DNA of 56,947 nt from Bacillota bacterium (GTDB lineage: Bacteria > Bacillota > Sulfobacillia > Symbiobacteriales > ZC4RG38), in contig JAKKUO010000010.1 in the NCBI GenBank assembly GCA_021890795.1, forward strand, positions 1 to 56,947. The letters are read 5' to 3'. A program made the position numbers and the translations under genes. Shown here piece by piece: positions 34,988 through 44,154 of this stretch. How positions within the stretch are numbered: position 1 is the first letter of the stretch; the number at the start of each line of letters is the position of its first letter. The notes beneath the pieces were generated by a model that was not told where the DNA came from, ran no database searches, and saw only the letters and a list, made by a program, of their open reading frames with translations.

Positions 34988-36218
34988 CGAGGCGGACCTC
35001 CACCACCTCGCCGGCCAGGATGCCCTCCTTCTCTTCGGGCACCACCACCACGCCGTGGGCCCGGGTGAGGGTGCTGATGAGGCCGCTTTTGCCCAGGATC
35101 GGCTCGGCCCAGTACTCCCCGTCCCGTTCCACCAGGGCGACCCGGATCACATCCACCCGGCCGGTGGCGGAGGCGACGTTCTTGGCCATCCGGGCCCGGA
35201 CCCCGGCGGCGAAAGCCGGGAAGGGCGGCAGGCCCAACAGCTGCCGCAGCAGCGGCTCAACGAAGAGGCCAAAGACCACCTGGGCGCTGACGGGATGGCC
35301 AGGCAGCCCCACCACAGGCTTGCCGTCCACCAGTGCGAGGATGGTGGGCTTGCCGGGCTTCAGCCGTACCCCGTGGACCAGCACCCCGGGCTTGCCGAGG
35401 TTCTGGATGAGCCCAGCCACCAGGTCCCGGGCGCCCACCGAGGAGCCCCCGGAGACCACCACCACGTCCCCCCGGCGCAGCCCCTCCTCGAGCCGCTCCC
35501 GGATCGCCGCCTCCTGGTCCGGGGCGATCCCCAGGTAGAAGGGCTCGCCCCCCAGTTCCCGGACCAGGGCCCGGACCGCGTAGCTGTTGGACTCCCGGAT
35601 CTGCCCGGGCCCCGGGGTCTCCCCCGGGGGCACCAACTCGTCGCCGGTGCTCAGGATCGCCACCCGGGGCCGCCGGGCCACCTGGACCCGGGTGATGCCC
35701 GCGTGGGCCAGGAGGGCCAGCTCCTGGGCCCGGAGCACCCGGCCCCGGGGCACGACCGTGCCCCCGGCGGGGCAGTCCTCGTCCCGGCGGATCACGTTCT
35801 CCCCCGGCGAGACGGGCCGCAGCACCCCGATCTCGTCGGGCCCCAGCTCCTCGGTGTGCTCCACCATCACCACCGCATCGGCCCCCGGGGGGAGCATGCC
35901 GCCGGTGGCGATCTGCGCACACTCCCCCGGCCCGAGGGGCCGCTCCGGCGCTTTGCCCATGGGGATCCGGTCCACCACCCGGAGGTAGGCGGGCAGCCCC
36001 TCGGAGGCGCCAAAGGTGTCCTCGGCCCGGACCGCGTACCCGTCCACCGAAGAGCGGTCAAAGCCCGGCAGAGGCCCGGGGCTGACCGCGTCTTCTGCCA
36101 GCACCCGGCCGTGGGCCTCCTCCAGGTCCACCTCCTCCACCCCCAGGGGCCCCCGGGGGCACGCCTCCAGAAAGATCCGCTGCGCCTCGCTCACCCGGCG
36201 GATCGAAAAGAAGTCCAC
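34983..36218 (-). CDS. moeA: Molybdopterin molybdenumtransferase MoeA, ordinary form
   Basis: 411 residues, standard MoeA size with no PBP domain. Landmarks: GFDRSSVDGYAVRAEDTFGASE, ATGGMLPPGADAVVMVEHTE, the MogA-like VVVSGGSSVGARDLVAGL and GKPVVGLPGHPVSAQVVF. It is the leading gene of the pair, 58 bases before the fused MoeA. The start is uncertain: GTG at 36218 is used because homology begins there (DFFSIRRVSEAQ), but spacing to GGAAGG is short; GTG at 36230, just after GGAAAGGACG, is possible. The gene is divergent from ykvI. Confidence 0.92.
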   Translation of the reverse strand: MDFFSIRRVSEAQRIFLEACPRGPLGVEEVDLEEAHGRVLAEDAVSPGPLPGFDRSSVDGYAVRAEDTFGASEGLPAYLRVVDRIPMGKAPERPLGPGECAQIATGGMLPPGADAVVMVEHTEELGPDEIGVLRPVSPGENVIRRDEDCPAGGTVVPRGRVLRAQELALLAHAGITRVQVARRPRVAILSTGDELVPPGETPGPGQIRESNSYAVRALVRELGGEPFYLGIAPDQEAAIRERLEEGLRRGDVVVVSGGSSVGARDLVAGLIQNLGKPGVLVHGVRLKPGKPTILALVDGKPVVGLPGHPVSAQVVFGLFVEPLLRQLLGLPPFPAFAAGVRARMAKNVASATGRVDVIRVALVERDGEYWAEPILGKSGLISTLTRAHGVVVVPEEKEGILAGEVVEVRLA

Positions 36219-36320
36219 GGTCCTTCCCACCGTCCTTTCCGCCCACTCTCCGGCCCGCCACGGCGGTGGGTGCTCCCCACCGCCTTCCGCCCGTAGAGAT
36301 AGACCCGGGAGGTGGGAGCC

Positions 36321-37376
36321 ATGCCCCTCCGGCCCGTGGCGGGCACCTGGCGGGTCACCGCCACTTACGTGGGCACCGTGGTCGGTGCCGGGTTTGCCAG
36401 CGGCCAGGAGATCCTCCGGTTCTTCGGCGCCTACGGCCTCCGGGGACTCTGGGGGATCCTCCTGGCCGCTGGGCTCTTGAGCTGGTTCGGCATCGGGATC
36501 ATGGCCATGGGCCGGGAGGCCCGGGCCCGGTCCCACCGGGAAGTGCTGGTCCCGACCTTAGGCCCCCTGGCCGGCCTGGCCGATGGGATCCTCACCGCGC
36601 TGGTCCTGGCCGGGTTCGGCGTCATGGTCGCGGCCGGCGGCGCCATCGCCGCAGGCCATTGGCACCTGCCCTACGGCGTCGGGGCCGGGGCCATGGCCGG
36701 CCTCACCGCCCTCACGGTCCTCGCCGGCCTCGAGGGGGTAACCGCCGCCAACGGCGCGGTGGTCCCCCTGCTGATCCTGGCGGTGGCAGGGGTGACGGGG
36801 CTCACCCTCCTCCGGGAGGGGTTCCCCTCCTTCCCCGGCGGGGCACCCGGGGCCCCGGCACCCAGGCCGGCAGGCGCGGCGCCCCATTGGCTGCTGGCCG
36901 CCCTCCTGTACGCAGGCTACAACCTCCTGCTGGCCCTTCCGGTCCTCGCCCCCCTGGGGGCGGAGGCCGGCGATCCCCAGGCCCTGGTCGCGGGCGGCCT
37001 CCTGGGGGGAGCGGCCCTGGGCCTGCTGGCCGCCGGGCTCCACCTGGCCCTGGCCGCGGCCCCGGCCGCGGCCCTCGGGGAGGTGCCGACCCTCACCCTG
37101 GCCCGGACCCTGCCCGCCCCGGCCCCAGCCCTGTACACCCTGGTCCTGTGGGCGGAGGTCTACACCACCGCGGTGGCCTGCGCCTTTGGCGCCGTCCGGC
37201 GGCTGGGCCAGGGGAGGAACCGGGCCGGAGCGATCCTCCTGGCCGCGGCCCTGGCCCTCCTCCTCAGCCGGGCAGGGTTCTCCCGGCTGGTGGCACGGCT
37301 CTACCCGGCCATCGGCTACGGGGGGCTTGTGCTCCTGGCCCGGATCGCCTACCTCCGGCTCCGACGGCGGGGGTAG
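36321..37376 (+). CDS. YkvI-family membrane transporter-like protein
   Basis: 351 residues with about ten membrane segments. The N-terminus TATYVGTVVGAGFASGQEILRFF is the signature of the B. subtilis YkvI family, related to the amino-acid/choline transporter superfamily, where the glycine-rich break in helix 1 binds substrate. The function of YkvI proteins is not established. The ATG at 36321 has GGGAGG 8 bases upstream; a GTG three codons earlier overlaps that site. It is the only rightward gene in the second half of the window and shares a 102-base divergent region with moeA. It converges on the 3-hydroxyacyl-CoA dehydrogenase gene with a 78-base gap lacking a clear terminator. Confidence 0.82.
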   Translation: MPLRPVAGTWRVTATYVGTVVGAGFASGQEILRFFGAYGLRGLWGILLAAGLLSWFGIGIMAMGREARARSHREVLVPTLGPLAGLADGILTALVLAGFGVMVAAGGAIAAGHWHLPYGVGAGAMAGLTALTVLAGLEGVTAANGAVVPLLILAVAGVTGLTLLREGFPSFPGGAPGAPAPRPAGAAPHWLLAALLYAGYNLLLALPVLAPLGAEAGDPQALVAGGLLGGAALGLLAAGLHLALAAAPAAALGEVPTLTLARTLPAPAPALYTLVLWAEVYTTAVACAFGAVRRLGQGRNRAGAILLAAALALLLSRAGFSRLVARLYPAIGYGGLVLLARIAYLRLRRRG

Positions 37377-37454
37377 GCGATCCTACCGGCTCTTCTGGTG
37401 CCGGCGGCGACCGCAGGCGGCCCTCACGCCGGCGGCCCCGGGCAGGCCCGCCTT

Positions 37455-38345
37455 CTACAACGCGTCCCGGCGCAGGGGGATCTTCTGGCCGTCGGGGGTG
37501 TAGGTGTAGAACCCCCGGCCGGTCTTCCGCCCCAGATACCCGGCCTGGACCAGCTGCACCAGGAGGGGGCAGGGCCGGTACTTGGGGTCCCGGAACCCCT
37601 CGTAGAGGACGTTGAGGATGGCCAGGCAGGTGTCCAGCCCGATGAAGTCCGCCAGCTCGAGGGGACCCATCGGGTGGTTCATCCCGAGCTTCATCACCGT
37701 GTCCACGGCCTCCACCGAGGCGACGCCCTCGTAGACCGCGAACATGGCCTCGTTCAGCATGGGCATCAGCACCCGGTTGGAGACAAACCCCGGGAAGTCC
37801 CGGACCTCCACCGGGGTCTTTCCCATCTCCACCGCCAGGGCGGCCACGGCCTCGTAGGTCTCCTGGCTGGTCGCAAGCCCCCGGATGATCTCCACCAGCT
37901 TCATCACCGGTACCGGGTTCATGAAGTGCATGCCGATGAACCGGTCCGGCCGGCTTGTCACCGCTGCCAGCCGGGTGATCGGCAGGGACGAGGTGTTGGA
38001 GGCGAAGACCACTCCGGGCGGCGCGATCCGGTCCAACTCCCGGAAAAGGGCCTGCTTGGCCGCCAGGTCCTCCACGATGGCCTCGATCACCAGATCGCAC
38101 TCCCCGGCGGGGGCAAGGTCCAGGGTCGGATGGATCCGGCCCAGGATCGCCTCCTTCTCCTCCGGGGTCTTCCGGCCCTTCTCCACGTCCCGGCTCAGGT
38201 TGCGCTCGATGGTCGCCAGGCCCCGGTCCACCAGCCGCTGCTCCAGGTCCCGGAGCCAGACCTCCCGGCCGGCCTGGGCCGCCACCTGGGCGATCCCAGC
38301 CCCCATCTGCCCGGCTCCCACCACCAGGATCCGCTGAAACCGCAT
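37455..38345 (-). CDS. hbd: 3-hydroxybutyryl-CoA dehydrogenase
   Basis: NAD-dependent oxidation of 3-hydroxyacyl-CoA to 3-ketoacyl-CoA, or the reverse; 296 residues, a little longer than the ~282 usual. The Rossmann motif is [16 protein letters not shown] and the signature [17 protein letters not shown] contains the catalytic His. [11 protein letters not shown] (catalytic Ser/Asn region) and [12 protein letters not shown] follow. The ATG at 38345 has GGGGAGG 9 bases upstream. A thiolase lies 1 kb away with a DoxX gene between, so together they could run acetoacetyl-CoA/3-hydroxybutyryl-CoA chemistry, either butyrate-type or fatty-acid oxidation. Confidence 0.93.
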   Translation of the reverse strand: MRFQRILVVGAGQMGAGIAQVAAQAGREVWLRDLEQRLVDRGLATIERNLSRDVEKGRKTPEEKEAILGRIHPTLDLAPAGECDLVIEAIVEDLAAKQALFRELDRIAPPGVVFASNTSSLPITRLAAVTSRPDRFIGMHFMNPVPVMKLVEIIRGLATSQETYEAVAALAVEMGKTPVEVRDFPGFVSNRVLMPMLNEAMFAVYEGVASVEAVDTVMKLGMNHPMGPLELADFIGLDTCLAILNVLYEGFRDPKYRPCPLLVQLVQAGYLGRKTGRGFYTYTPDGQKIPLRRDAL

Positions 38346-38426
38346 CGGCCACGACCTCCCCGGCCTTCCCGGCACCTTTCTGCCTCTAAGCCTTTTCGCC
38401 ACCGGGGCCCAAACCCCTTGTGGCGC

Positions 38427-38469
38427 GGAAAAAGGGCAGCGGCCGGAGGCTATGCTCCGGCCGCTGCCC
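38427..38469 (-). terminator. Terminator of the DoxX-like gene
   Basis: A perfect 15-bp stem (38434-38448 with 38455-38469, 6-base loop), then TTTTTCC on the minus strand. Confidence 0.93.
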
Positions 38470-38548
38470 TGGGTTGAGGAGCGATCTGGGATGAAAAGAG
38501 GCTGCAGGATGGCTGAGGCTGGAAAGCTGGAAAGGATTCCGGGTCCCC

Positions 38549-39076
38549 TTAGTCGGTGCCGGCAGTCGCAGGCTGGGACCGGCCGTACCGGCGGAGGAGG
38601 CTATCGACCCACTGGCGCCAGACCGGCAGGAACCAGCGGTCGACGCCCCAGTACCCGACAGCGGTGCTGCCCGCCGCCAGCATCAGGACCTCCAGGGTGT
38701 AGAGGACCGGGTTGGTGCTGGTGGTGCCAGCGAGCATGAAGTTGAGGTTCATGAAAGCACCCATGAAGGCGGCGAACATGGAAGCAAACCCGAGGATGAG
38801 GGCCAGGCCCACCAGGACCTCGCCGTAGGCGACCAGGAAGTTGAAGACCTTGACGTTGGGCAGGGCGACGTGCTTGAGGAAGGCCGCGTACCAGGGCTGG
38901 ACGGCAGGATGGTCACCGGTCGCCTTCTGGATGGCACCCTTCAGGAAACCGCTCGCGTCGAAGGGCTCAGGACCCGCCACCTTGTGCCAGCCAGCCTCGA
39001 GCCACTGCCACCCGACGTACACCCGGACGATCAGCCAGAACCAGGCCGAGTCCTTGCTCCGAAACCACTTCAACAT
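38549..39076 (-). CDS. DoxX-family membrane protein
   Basis: 175 residues with four hydrophobic segments. The N-terminal [19 protein letters not shown] and the [18 protein letters not shown] / [19 protein letters not shown] blocks are typical of the DoxX/DoxD-like group (thiosulfate:quinone oxidoreductase subunits and many uncharacterised relatives). A large insert between helices 1 and 2 (residues ~35-75) faces outward. The ATG at 39076 has GGGAGG 11 bases upstream. The gene stands alone between a terminator and a 219-base upstream gap with no clear promoter. No partner sulfur-oxidation gene is nearby, so the substrate is unknown. Confidence 0.85.
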   Translation of the reverse strand: MLKWFRSKDSAWFWLIVRVYVGWQWLEAGWHKVAGPEPFDASGFLKGAIQKATGDHPAVQPWYAAFLKHVALPNVKVFNFLVAYGEVLVGLALILGFASMFAAFMGAFMNLNFMLAGTTSTNPVLYTLEVLMLAAGSTAVGYWGVDRWFLPVWRQWVDSLLRRYGRSQPATAGTD

Positions 39077-39295
39077 GTTGCTGCTTGCCTCCCCCTCGGG
39101 CTCAGGCCGGTCGCCTTGTGGCGACGCTCCAGCCATGACGCCCCGGTACTGGGTTTGGAGGGTCCGGACCCTTGACCCACCTCGAAGATACTGCACCGAA
39201 GGGGAGACTTTCTATTCAGCTAAAGCTCTATCTCTTTTCTCGCGGCCGGCTCCGGTCGCTGCCGGATGCCCTGCCCCCGGGATCGGTTCCCGCCC

Positions 39296-40501
39296 CTATC
39301 CGTCCACCCGCACCACCGTCGCCTCCCCCTGGCCGCCGCCCGAGCAGATGGCCGCCAGGCCGTACCCGCCGCCCCGGCGCCTCAGTTCATAAACCAGGGT
39401 CATCAGGATCCGGGCGCCGCTCGCCCCGATGGGATGGCCCAGGGCGATGGCGCCGCCGTTGACGTTCACCCGCTCCGGGTCGATACCCAGGAGCCGGATG
39501 GAGGCCAGGGTGACCGAGGCGAAGGCCTCATTGATCTCCGCCAGGGCCAGGTCCTTCACCCCCAGCCCCGCCTTCGCCAGGGCCCGCAGCCCCGCCCGGG
39601 CCGGCACCGTGTGCAGGCACCGGGGCTCTTCGGAGACCTGCCCGCTGCTCACCAGGGTGGCGAGAGGCTCGAGCCCCAGGGCCTCGGCCCGCTCCCGGGA
39701 CATGATCACCAGGGCCGCAGCCCCGTCGTTGAGCGGCGGCGCGTTCCCCGCCGTGACGGTGCCGTCGGGCCGGAAGACCGGCCGCAGGGCCGCGAGCTTC
39801 TCCAGGGTGGTGTCCGGCCGGATCGACTCGTCCCGGTCCAGCCGCCCCGGCTCCCCACCCCTGGCCGCCGGGGGCAGGGGGACGGGGACGAGCTCCTCCT
39901 GCATCCTGCCGGCCTCGTAGGCCGCCACGGCCCGCATGTGGCTCCGGTAGGCCCACTCGTCCTGGGCCCGGCGGTCGATGCCGAACTCCGCTGCGGCCTC
40001 CGCACCGTAGACCCCCATGTGCACGTCGCCGAAGGCGCACCAGAGGCCGTCGTGGATCACCGCGTCCACCAGCTGGCCGTGGCCCATCCGGTGCCCCCAC
40101 CGGGCCCGGGGCAGAAGGTACGGGGCGCCGGACATGCTCTCCATGCCGCCGGCCACGACGATGTCTGCCTCCCCGGCCTGGATCAAGGTCCGGGCGAGGT
40201 TTACCGCCCACAGGCTGGAGGCGCAGACTTTGTTCACCGTCTGGGACGGTACCGAATAGGGGATCCCGGCCCGGGCCGCGGCCTGCCGGGAGGGAATCTG
40301 CCCGGCCCCGGCCTGGACCACCATGCCCATCAGCACCTGGTCCACCTGGTCCTCCCGCCCGGTGAGCCCTGCCCGCCGGAGGGCCTCCCGGATGGCGATG
40401 CCGCCTAACTCCACCGCCGGCACATCCCGGAGGCTGCCGCCAAAGCTGCCGAAGGGGGTTCGGGCCGCGCTGACAATCACCGCATCCCGCCGATCCGCCA
40501 T
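39296..40501 (-). CDS. Acetyl-CoA acetyltransferase (thiolase)
   Basis: 401 residues, thiolase II type. The nucleophile is in VNKVCASSLWAV, the second active-site region NEAFASVTLAS, the His in NGGAIALGHPIGASGAR, and the final Cys in ICSGGGQGEA. It condenses two acetyl-CoA to acetoacetyl-CoA or cleaves 3-ketoacyl-CoA. The ATG at 40501 follows AAGGAG by 8 bases. It is near but not in an operon with hbd, since DoxX has its own terminator. It could feed butanoyl or polyhydroxybutyrate routes or run degradatively. Confidence 0.93.
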   Translation of the reverse strand: MADRRDAVIVSAARTPFGSFGGSLRDVPAVELGGIAIREALRRAGLTGREDQVDQVLMGMVVQAGAGQIPSRQAAARAGIPYSVPSQTVNKVCASSLWAVNLARTLIQAGEADIVVAGGMESMSGAPYLLPRARWGHRMGHGQLVDAVIHDGLWCAFGDVHMGVYGAEAAAEFGIDRRAQDEWAYRSHMRAVAAYEAGRMQEELVPVPLPPAARGGEPGRLDRDESIRPDTTLEKLAALRPVFRPDGTVTAGNAPPLNDGAAALVIMSRERAEALGLEPLATLVSSGQVSEEPRCLHTVPARAGLRALAKAGLGVKDLALAEINEAFASVTLASIRLLGIDPERVNVNGGAIALGHPIGASGARILMTLVYELRRRGGGYGLAAICSGGGQGEATVVRVDG

Positions 40502-40949
40502 CGTTCCCACTCCTTCCGGTCCGCAGGTTGCCGCCGCCCGGTGACCCTCCCGAGGAACTGGGGAAGACGGCCCGCGCCCACGGCCCCGCTCCCGATGGTC
40601 CATCGCTTCCCACAGACGGGCCCGTCGCTTCCCACACACTCTTCTATTTCTTACTTCAAATCCGAGGGCTGCGGTTCCTGTCGCGGCAGGCAAGACGGCA
40701 GGTAAGGCTGCGGATGCGGCTGCGCGCAAGGCTGCGGGTCAGGCCGCGGTCTATCCCCCGGGACCGGGACAATCTCACTCGGCGGAATTTCTCCTGCCGG
40801 AATTTTGCTTAACCCCCAGGTTATCGACAGGCTTTGTACACACTATCCACAAGTTGTCCACATCCGGGCAGGCTGGTCGATTCCGCACGTCAGCGGCGCC
40901 GCCGGGAGACCGGTTCAGGGCGCTCGGAAACGGTTGAGAGAGGAGCGTC
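40502..40949. other. 448-base intergenic region with low-complexity G/C repeats
   Basis: No convincing gene. Positions 40680-40770 hold degenerate repeats of GGCTGCGG. 40785-40815 is locally AT-rich with two GGAATTT copies, and a DnaA-box cluster follows. An open frame at 40805-41008 starts inside this stretch but has no ribosome site and no family resemblance. This gap marks the left edge of the less GC-rich patch. Confidence 0.6.
40821..40862 (+). promoter_or_regulatory. Cluster of four DnaA-box-like 9-mers
   Basis: TTATCGACA (40821), TTGTACACA (40834), CTATCCACA (40843) and TTGTCCACA (40854), all in one orientation with gaps of 4, 0 and 2 bases. Against TTATCCACA three differ by one base and one by two; TTGTCCACA is the form favoured in high-GC bacteria. 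An AT-rich stretch lies directly upstream. No dnaA, dnaN or rpmH is near. Confidence 0.6.
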
Positions 40950-41333
40950 TCACCGTCTCACAAGCACCGCCGGAACTCCGAACCCCTCTTGAGAAAGAAT
41001 TCGGTTAACCCCCTCCCGCTCGGCCTTCGTCGCATACGAGATTTGGATCAATGCCTTGTCCGGCTGTTCTTTGCACGGAGTCGCCACCTCGATCGTGACG
41101 CCGGGTCCCACGCTCTGAAGGCGGTCCGCGAGGTCTCTGTGCGAGGCCAGTGCCTCAAGAACCGATGACTGATCCGGAAGTTGTTCGCATGGGGGGTAGG
41201 CAAGCTTCTGCGCAAGGGAGGACGGAATCACCTGGGTGAAAAGACCCAGCCCCCAGCCCAGGAAAACGATGAGCACCCCGGTCGCGACAACCGAAAGGAG
41301 CACAGCGGAAAACCGCTTCCCGCCCATCCTCAT
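40950..41333 (-). CDS. Small membrane-anchored protein of the ABC exporter locus
   Basis: 127 residues, not recognised. One N-terminal membrane segment (AVLLSVVATGVLIVFLGWGLGLF, about 10-32) acts as anchor or uncleaved signal. An extracellular domain follows with two cysteines (PPCEQLP and ATPCKEQP) and a predicted alternation of helices and strands ending ILSQEGFGVPAVLVRR. It lies 53 bases after the ATPase gene, third in the exporter operon. It could be an accessory or immunity protein, or a substrate. The DNA is visibly less GC-rich than the rest of the window. Confidence 0.65.
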   Translation of the reverse strand: MRMGGKRFSAVLLSVVATGVLIVFLGWGLGLFTQVIPSSLAQKLAYPPCEQLPDQSSVLEALASHRDLADRLQSVGPGVTIEVATPCKEQPDKALIQISYATKAEREGVNRILSQEGFGVPAVLVRR

Positions 41334-41386
41334 CCCTTCCCCTCACCAACCTTCGCGCTGGCGAACGCACTGCTGTGTCAGGGGCT

Positions 41387-42028
41387 TTACGAGGTACCGA
41401 GAGAGTACTGGAAGTCAGCCGCCCGGGCCATCGCCTCATCGTGGGTTGCCACCACCACGGTCCGCCCTTGCCGTGCCAGGGAGACCAGGAGGTCGATGAC
41501 CCGTTCACGATTCTTGCCATCGAGGGAAGCGGTGGGCTCGTCGGCGAAGATGACCGCGGCGTCCTTGTAAAGCGCCCGGGCGATGGCAAGGCGGCGCTTC
41601 TCGCCGCCGCTCAGACGGGCCGCCAGTTCCCGTTCCCGGCCCCTGAGACCTGTCGCCTCGAGTACGGCGGCCATCCGCTCCCGGTCCCCCGCGACCCGAG
41701 CACCGAAGAGACTCGCCGTCATGGTGACGTTGAAGGCTACGGACTCCTCGTCGATGACACCATAGTCCTGAAGGATAAAAGCGGCGTGGTCCCTCCAGAA
41801 CCTTTGCCGCTGACGGGGCCCCCAGCCGGTGGTGTCGACCCCGTCGACCAGCACCCGCCCCCTCGTCGGCGGCAAGAGGAGCCCCAACACGTTGAGAAGC
41901 GTGGTCTTTCCCGCCCCGCTGCGGCCTACGAGGGCCGTCACGGCTCCGGATGCGCACTCCAGATGGACCCCGTCGAAAATCGTCCGGCCGTCGATGGCCA
42001 CGCCCACATTTTCGGCTACAATGCGCAC
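41387..42028 (-). CDS. ABC transporter ATPase (bacteriocin-exporter type)
   Basis: 213-residue ABC ATPase. Walker A GRSGAGKTT, Q-loop ILQDYG, signature LSGGEKRR, Walker B AVIFADEPTASLD and the H-loop THDEAM are all present. It is shorter than MacB-type ATPases and reads like the ATPases paired with DUF1430 permeases in lactococcin-972-type loci. It follows the permease gene by 25 bases. Energises the neighbouring permease. Confidence 0.88.
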   Translation of the reverse strand: MRIVAENVGVAIDGRTIFDGVHLECASGAVTALVGRSGAGKTTLLNVLGLLLPPTRGRVLVDGVDTTGWGPRQRQRFWRDHAAFILQDYGVIDEESVAFNVTMTASLFGARVAGDRERMAAVLEATGLRGRERELAARLSGGEKRRLAIARALYKDAAVIFADEPTASLDGKNRERVIDLLVSLARQGRTVVVATHDEAMARAADFQYSLGTS

Positions 42029-42053
42029 CGTGCTGAACCCTCCACCCTTTGCC

Positions 42054-44075
42054 TTACAACCGGCGCAAACTGACCTTGGTGAATACCCATTGAGCGGCGA
42101 AGTAGTGCACCAGGGGCAGGAGAAGCAGGATCGTGAAGGCGAGGGCGACGGCGACCAGACCGGTGGCGCTCGGGTCGGAGAGGATCAGGGCACTGCTCCG
42201 CGCCCTTTGGACCATAACCACCAGGGCGGCCACCGCGGCCCCGGCGCCCCACTCCCGCAGCACCCGGTGCCTCAGGATCGTCCACCAGGACTTCCCGGCC
42301 AGGCGCAGGACGAAGTCCCGGCGGGCGCTCAAAACAGCCGTAATGAAGGCCCCGATGCCGGTGGCGACGCCGAAGGCGACGACCAGCGCCGCCAGCGAGG
42401 CGCCCTGAAGCCACGCGAAATACGCCATGAGCTGAGCGCGGAGGATGCCTTCTTCGGCACTGTAGTTCACACGAATGCTGTCCTGCAGTCCGTGCTGGGC
42501 GATGAGCCGCTGGGTCTCCTCAAGTCCGGTGAAAACCAGGTTGCTGGACGAGGCAACGGATATGAGGAAATCGTCGTTGAACAGTTCGTGCACCCTTGGG
42601 ACGAGCACGATCAGGGCCTCATTGGCTTTGGGGAACACCAGGTCTCCACCGAAGTAGGCAAATGGAAGTTTGGATCTCCCTTCATAGCGGTAGATAGCGA
42701 CCTGGTTCCAGGGAAACTCCTGGCCACTGGGTTTACGGACCCATAGAGGCGCATGCACGTCCAAGTAGGACCGGGCGCCCTCGGGCACCTCTTCAAGAGA
42801 CAGCGGAACGAGGCCCGCTGCCGGTTCGCGCCCCGGGTTTTCCCGAGGCTGCCCTTGCGACAGCATGAGGTCGAGCCATCGCTGATTGACCAACACCAGG
42901 TACCGGTAGGGAGCGATGTCGTGCCGGTTTATCCGTAGATGTTCCCCGGGGATAACGTACGAGAAGGCGACGGCGTTGCGGCTTTCCGCCATCTGAACCA
43001 CCTGACCGACATGGGGCATGAGCCGCTGAAAGTCGCTCTCGGTGGTCCCCAACGGGAACGCAAGGGCGACCTGGTCGGCCAGCGCCTTCCACATCGCCTG
43101 CTCGGCAGCAGCGTCCTTCGCATGGGCAAATGCCGTGATGGCCGGCCCGATGGTCGCAAGGATCAGCGTATACGTCACCAGCCGCAGTACGGCCGTGCCA
43201 TTCCGCAAGGTTTTCACCGCCGGTTCCCGGGCGGCCAGCATGGCGGGGCTCGGCCACGAGACAGCGGCCAACACCAGCGCAAGAGCCATGGTCACGGCGA
43301 TCACGGCGATCTCGAAGATGGCCAGCACCTTGGCATAATAGGGCACGAAGATCCAGCCGTGGACGAACCCCACATAGGGCACCGCACATGCGTTGCAGAG
43401 GACCGCAGCGGCAACCAGGACCATCAAGAAGCCGCCAAGATCCTCATACTGAATGCGCCACGTGGACACGCCGGCCAGAACCCGAATGGCCCGTCCTCTG
43501 GCTTTGACCGTCAGCCAATAGAGCGCCAGGGAGACCATCATCGCGGCACAGGCCAGGAGGGCCGTACCGAATTCACTCTGCCGTACCAGCCACTCCAGCA
43601 CGGTGCCCAGGGTGTCCTCGCCCCATCGCTGTTCAACCCGATGTTCCGTGAGCCAGGCCTTGAATTCGGCGAGGTGGGCCGTCTCACCCGTTACCAGGTA
43701 GGTTCCGGTCGTATAGGACGGCGCCAGCGCATCCTTCCCCAGAATTCTACCGTCGGGCTGGTTGCCGAACCGTGGGACCGGCCCGGTCCAGGCCGGTTCC
43801 TGACCCAGGACCACGAAGACCTGCCCCGATAGGTCGCCCTTCAGATCCGGTGCGACTCGGATCAGCCCTAACCCCAACTGGTCGCTCAAGAGCCCAAGTT
43901 GCCGGAACGCCTCTTCGTTCGACATCCTGGCCCAACGGAAATCAAGATCCGCTGCGGCTTTGGTGCCAAGTGCGACCGGAAACTCGCGGTCATGCAACTC
44001 CGTGACGATCACGGCCACGAAAGCCAGGAACGCAAACAGCGCCACCGAGATAACGAACACGATCTTCTTGTACAC
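42054..44075 (-). CDS. Bacteriocin-associated integral membrane protein (DUF1430-like ABC permease)
   Basis: 673 residues. One N-terminal membrane helix (IVFVISVALFAFLAFVAVIV), an extracellular domain of ~150 residues, a block of four helices (~190-330), a second extracellular domain of ~230 residues, and three C-terminal helices. This two-half layout and the pairing with a short ATPase match the bacteriocin-associated integral membrane proteins next to lactococcin-972-like peptides. The GTG at 44075 (YKKIVFV) is chosen because the membrane helix begins there; a start at 44147 would add an unlikely Cys-rich leader. No bacteriocin precursor gene was recognised. Composition is lower in GC than the surroundings, suggesting transfer. 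Confidence 0.75.
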   Translation of the reverse strand: MYKKIVFVISVALFAFLAFVAVIVTELHDREFPVALGTKAAADLDFRWARMSNEEAFRQLGLLSDQLGLGLIRVAPDLKGDLSGQVFVVLGQEPAWTGPVPRFGNQPDGRILGKDALAPSYTTGTYLVTGETAHLAEFKAWLTEHRVEQRWGEDTLGTVLEWLVRQSEFGTALLACAAMMVSLALYWLTVKARGRAIRVLAGVSTWRIQYEDLGGFLMVLVAAAVLCNACAVPYVGFVHGWIFVPYYAKVLAIFEIAVIAVTMALALVLAAVSWPSPAMLAAREPAVKTLRNGTAVLRLVTYTLILATIGPAITAFAHAKDAAAEQAMWKALADQVALAFPLGTTESDFQRLMPHVGQVVQMAESRNAVAFSYVIPGEHLRINRHDIAPYRYLVLVNQRWLDLMLSQGQPRENPGREPAAGLVPLSLEEVPEGARSYLDVHAPLWVRKPSGQEFPWNQVAIYRYEGRSKLPFAYFGGDLVFPKANEALIVLVPRVHELFNDDFLISVASSSNLVFTGLEETQRLIAQHGLQDSIRVNYSAEEGILRAQLMAYFAWLQGASLAALVVAFGVATGIGAFITAVLSARRDFVLRLAGKSWWTILRHRVLREWGAGAAVAALVVMVQRARSSALILSDPSATGLVAVALAFTILLLLPLVHYFAAQWVFTKVSLRRL

Positions 44076-44154
44076 AGGACCCGTCCCCCGTGGTGCACAT
44101 GAAAGGGCGCACTCCCCTTCGCGGGAAGCGCACCGCTCAGCTCGCACTCGTTTT

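Noticed and set aside
40821-40862. Reading the DnaA-box cluster as the chromosomal origin oriC
   Set aside because: No dnaA, dnaN, rpmH or gidA nearby, only four boxes, and gene orientation is leftward on both sides.
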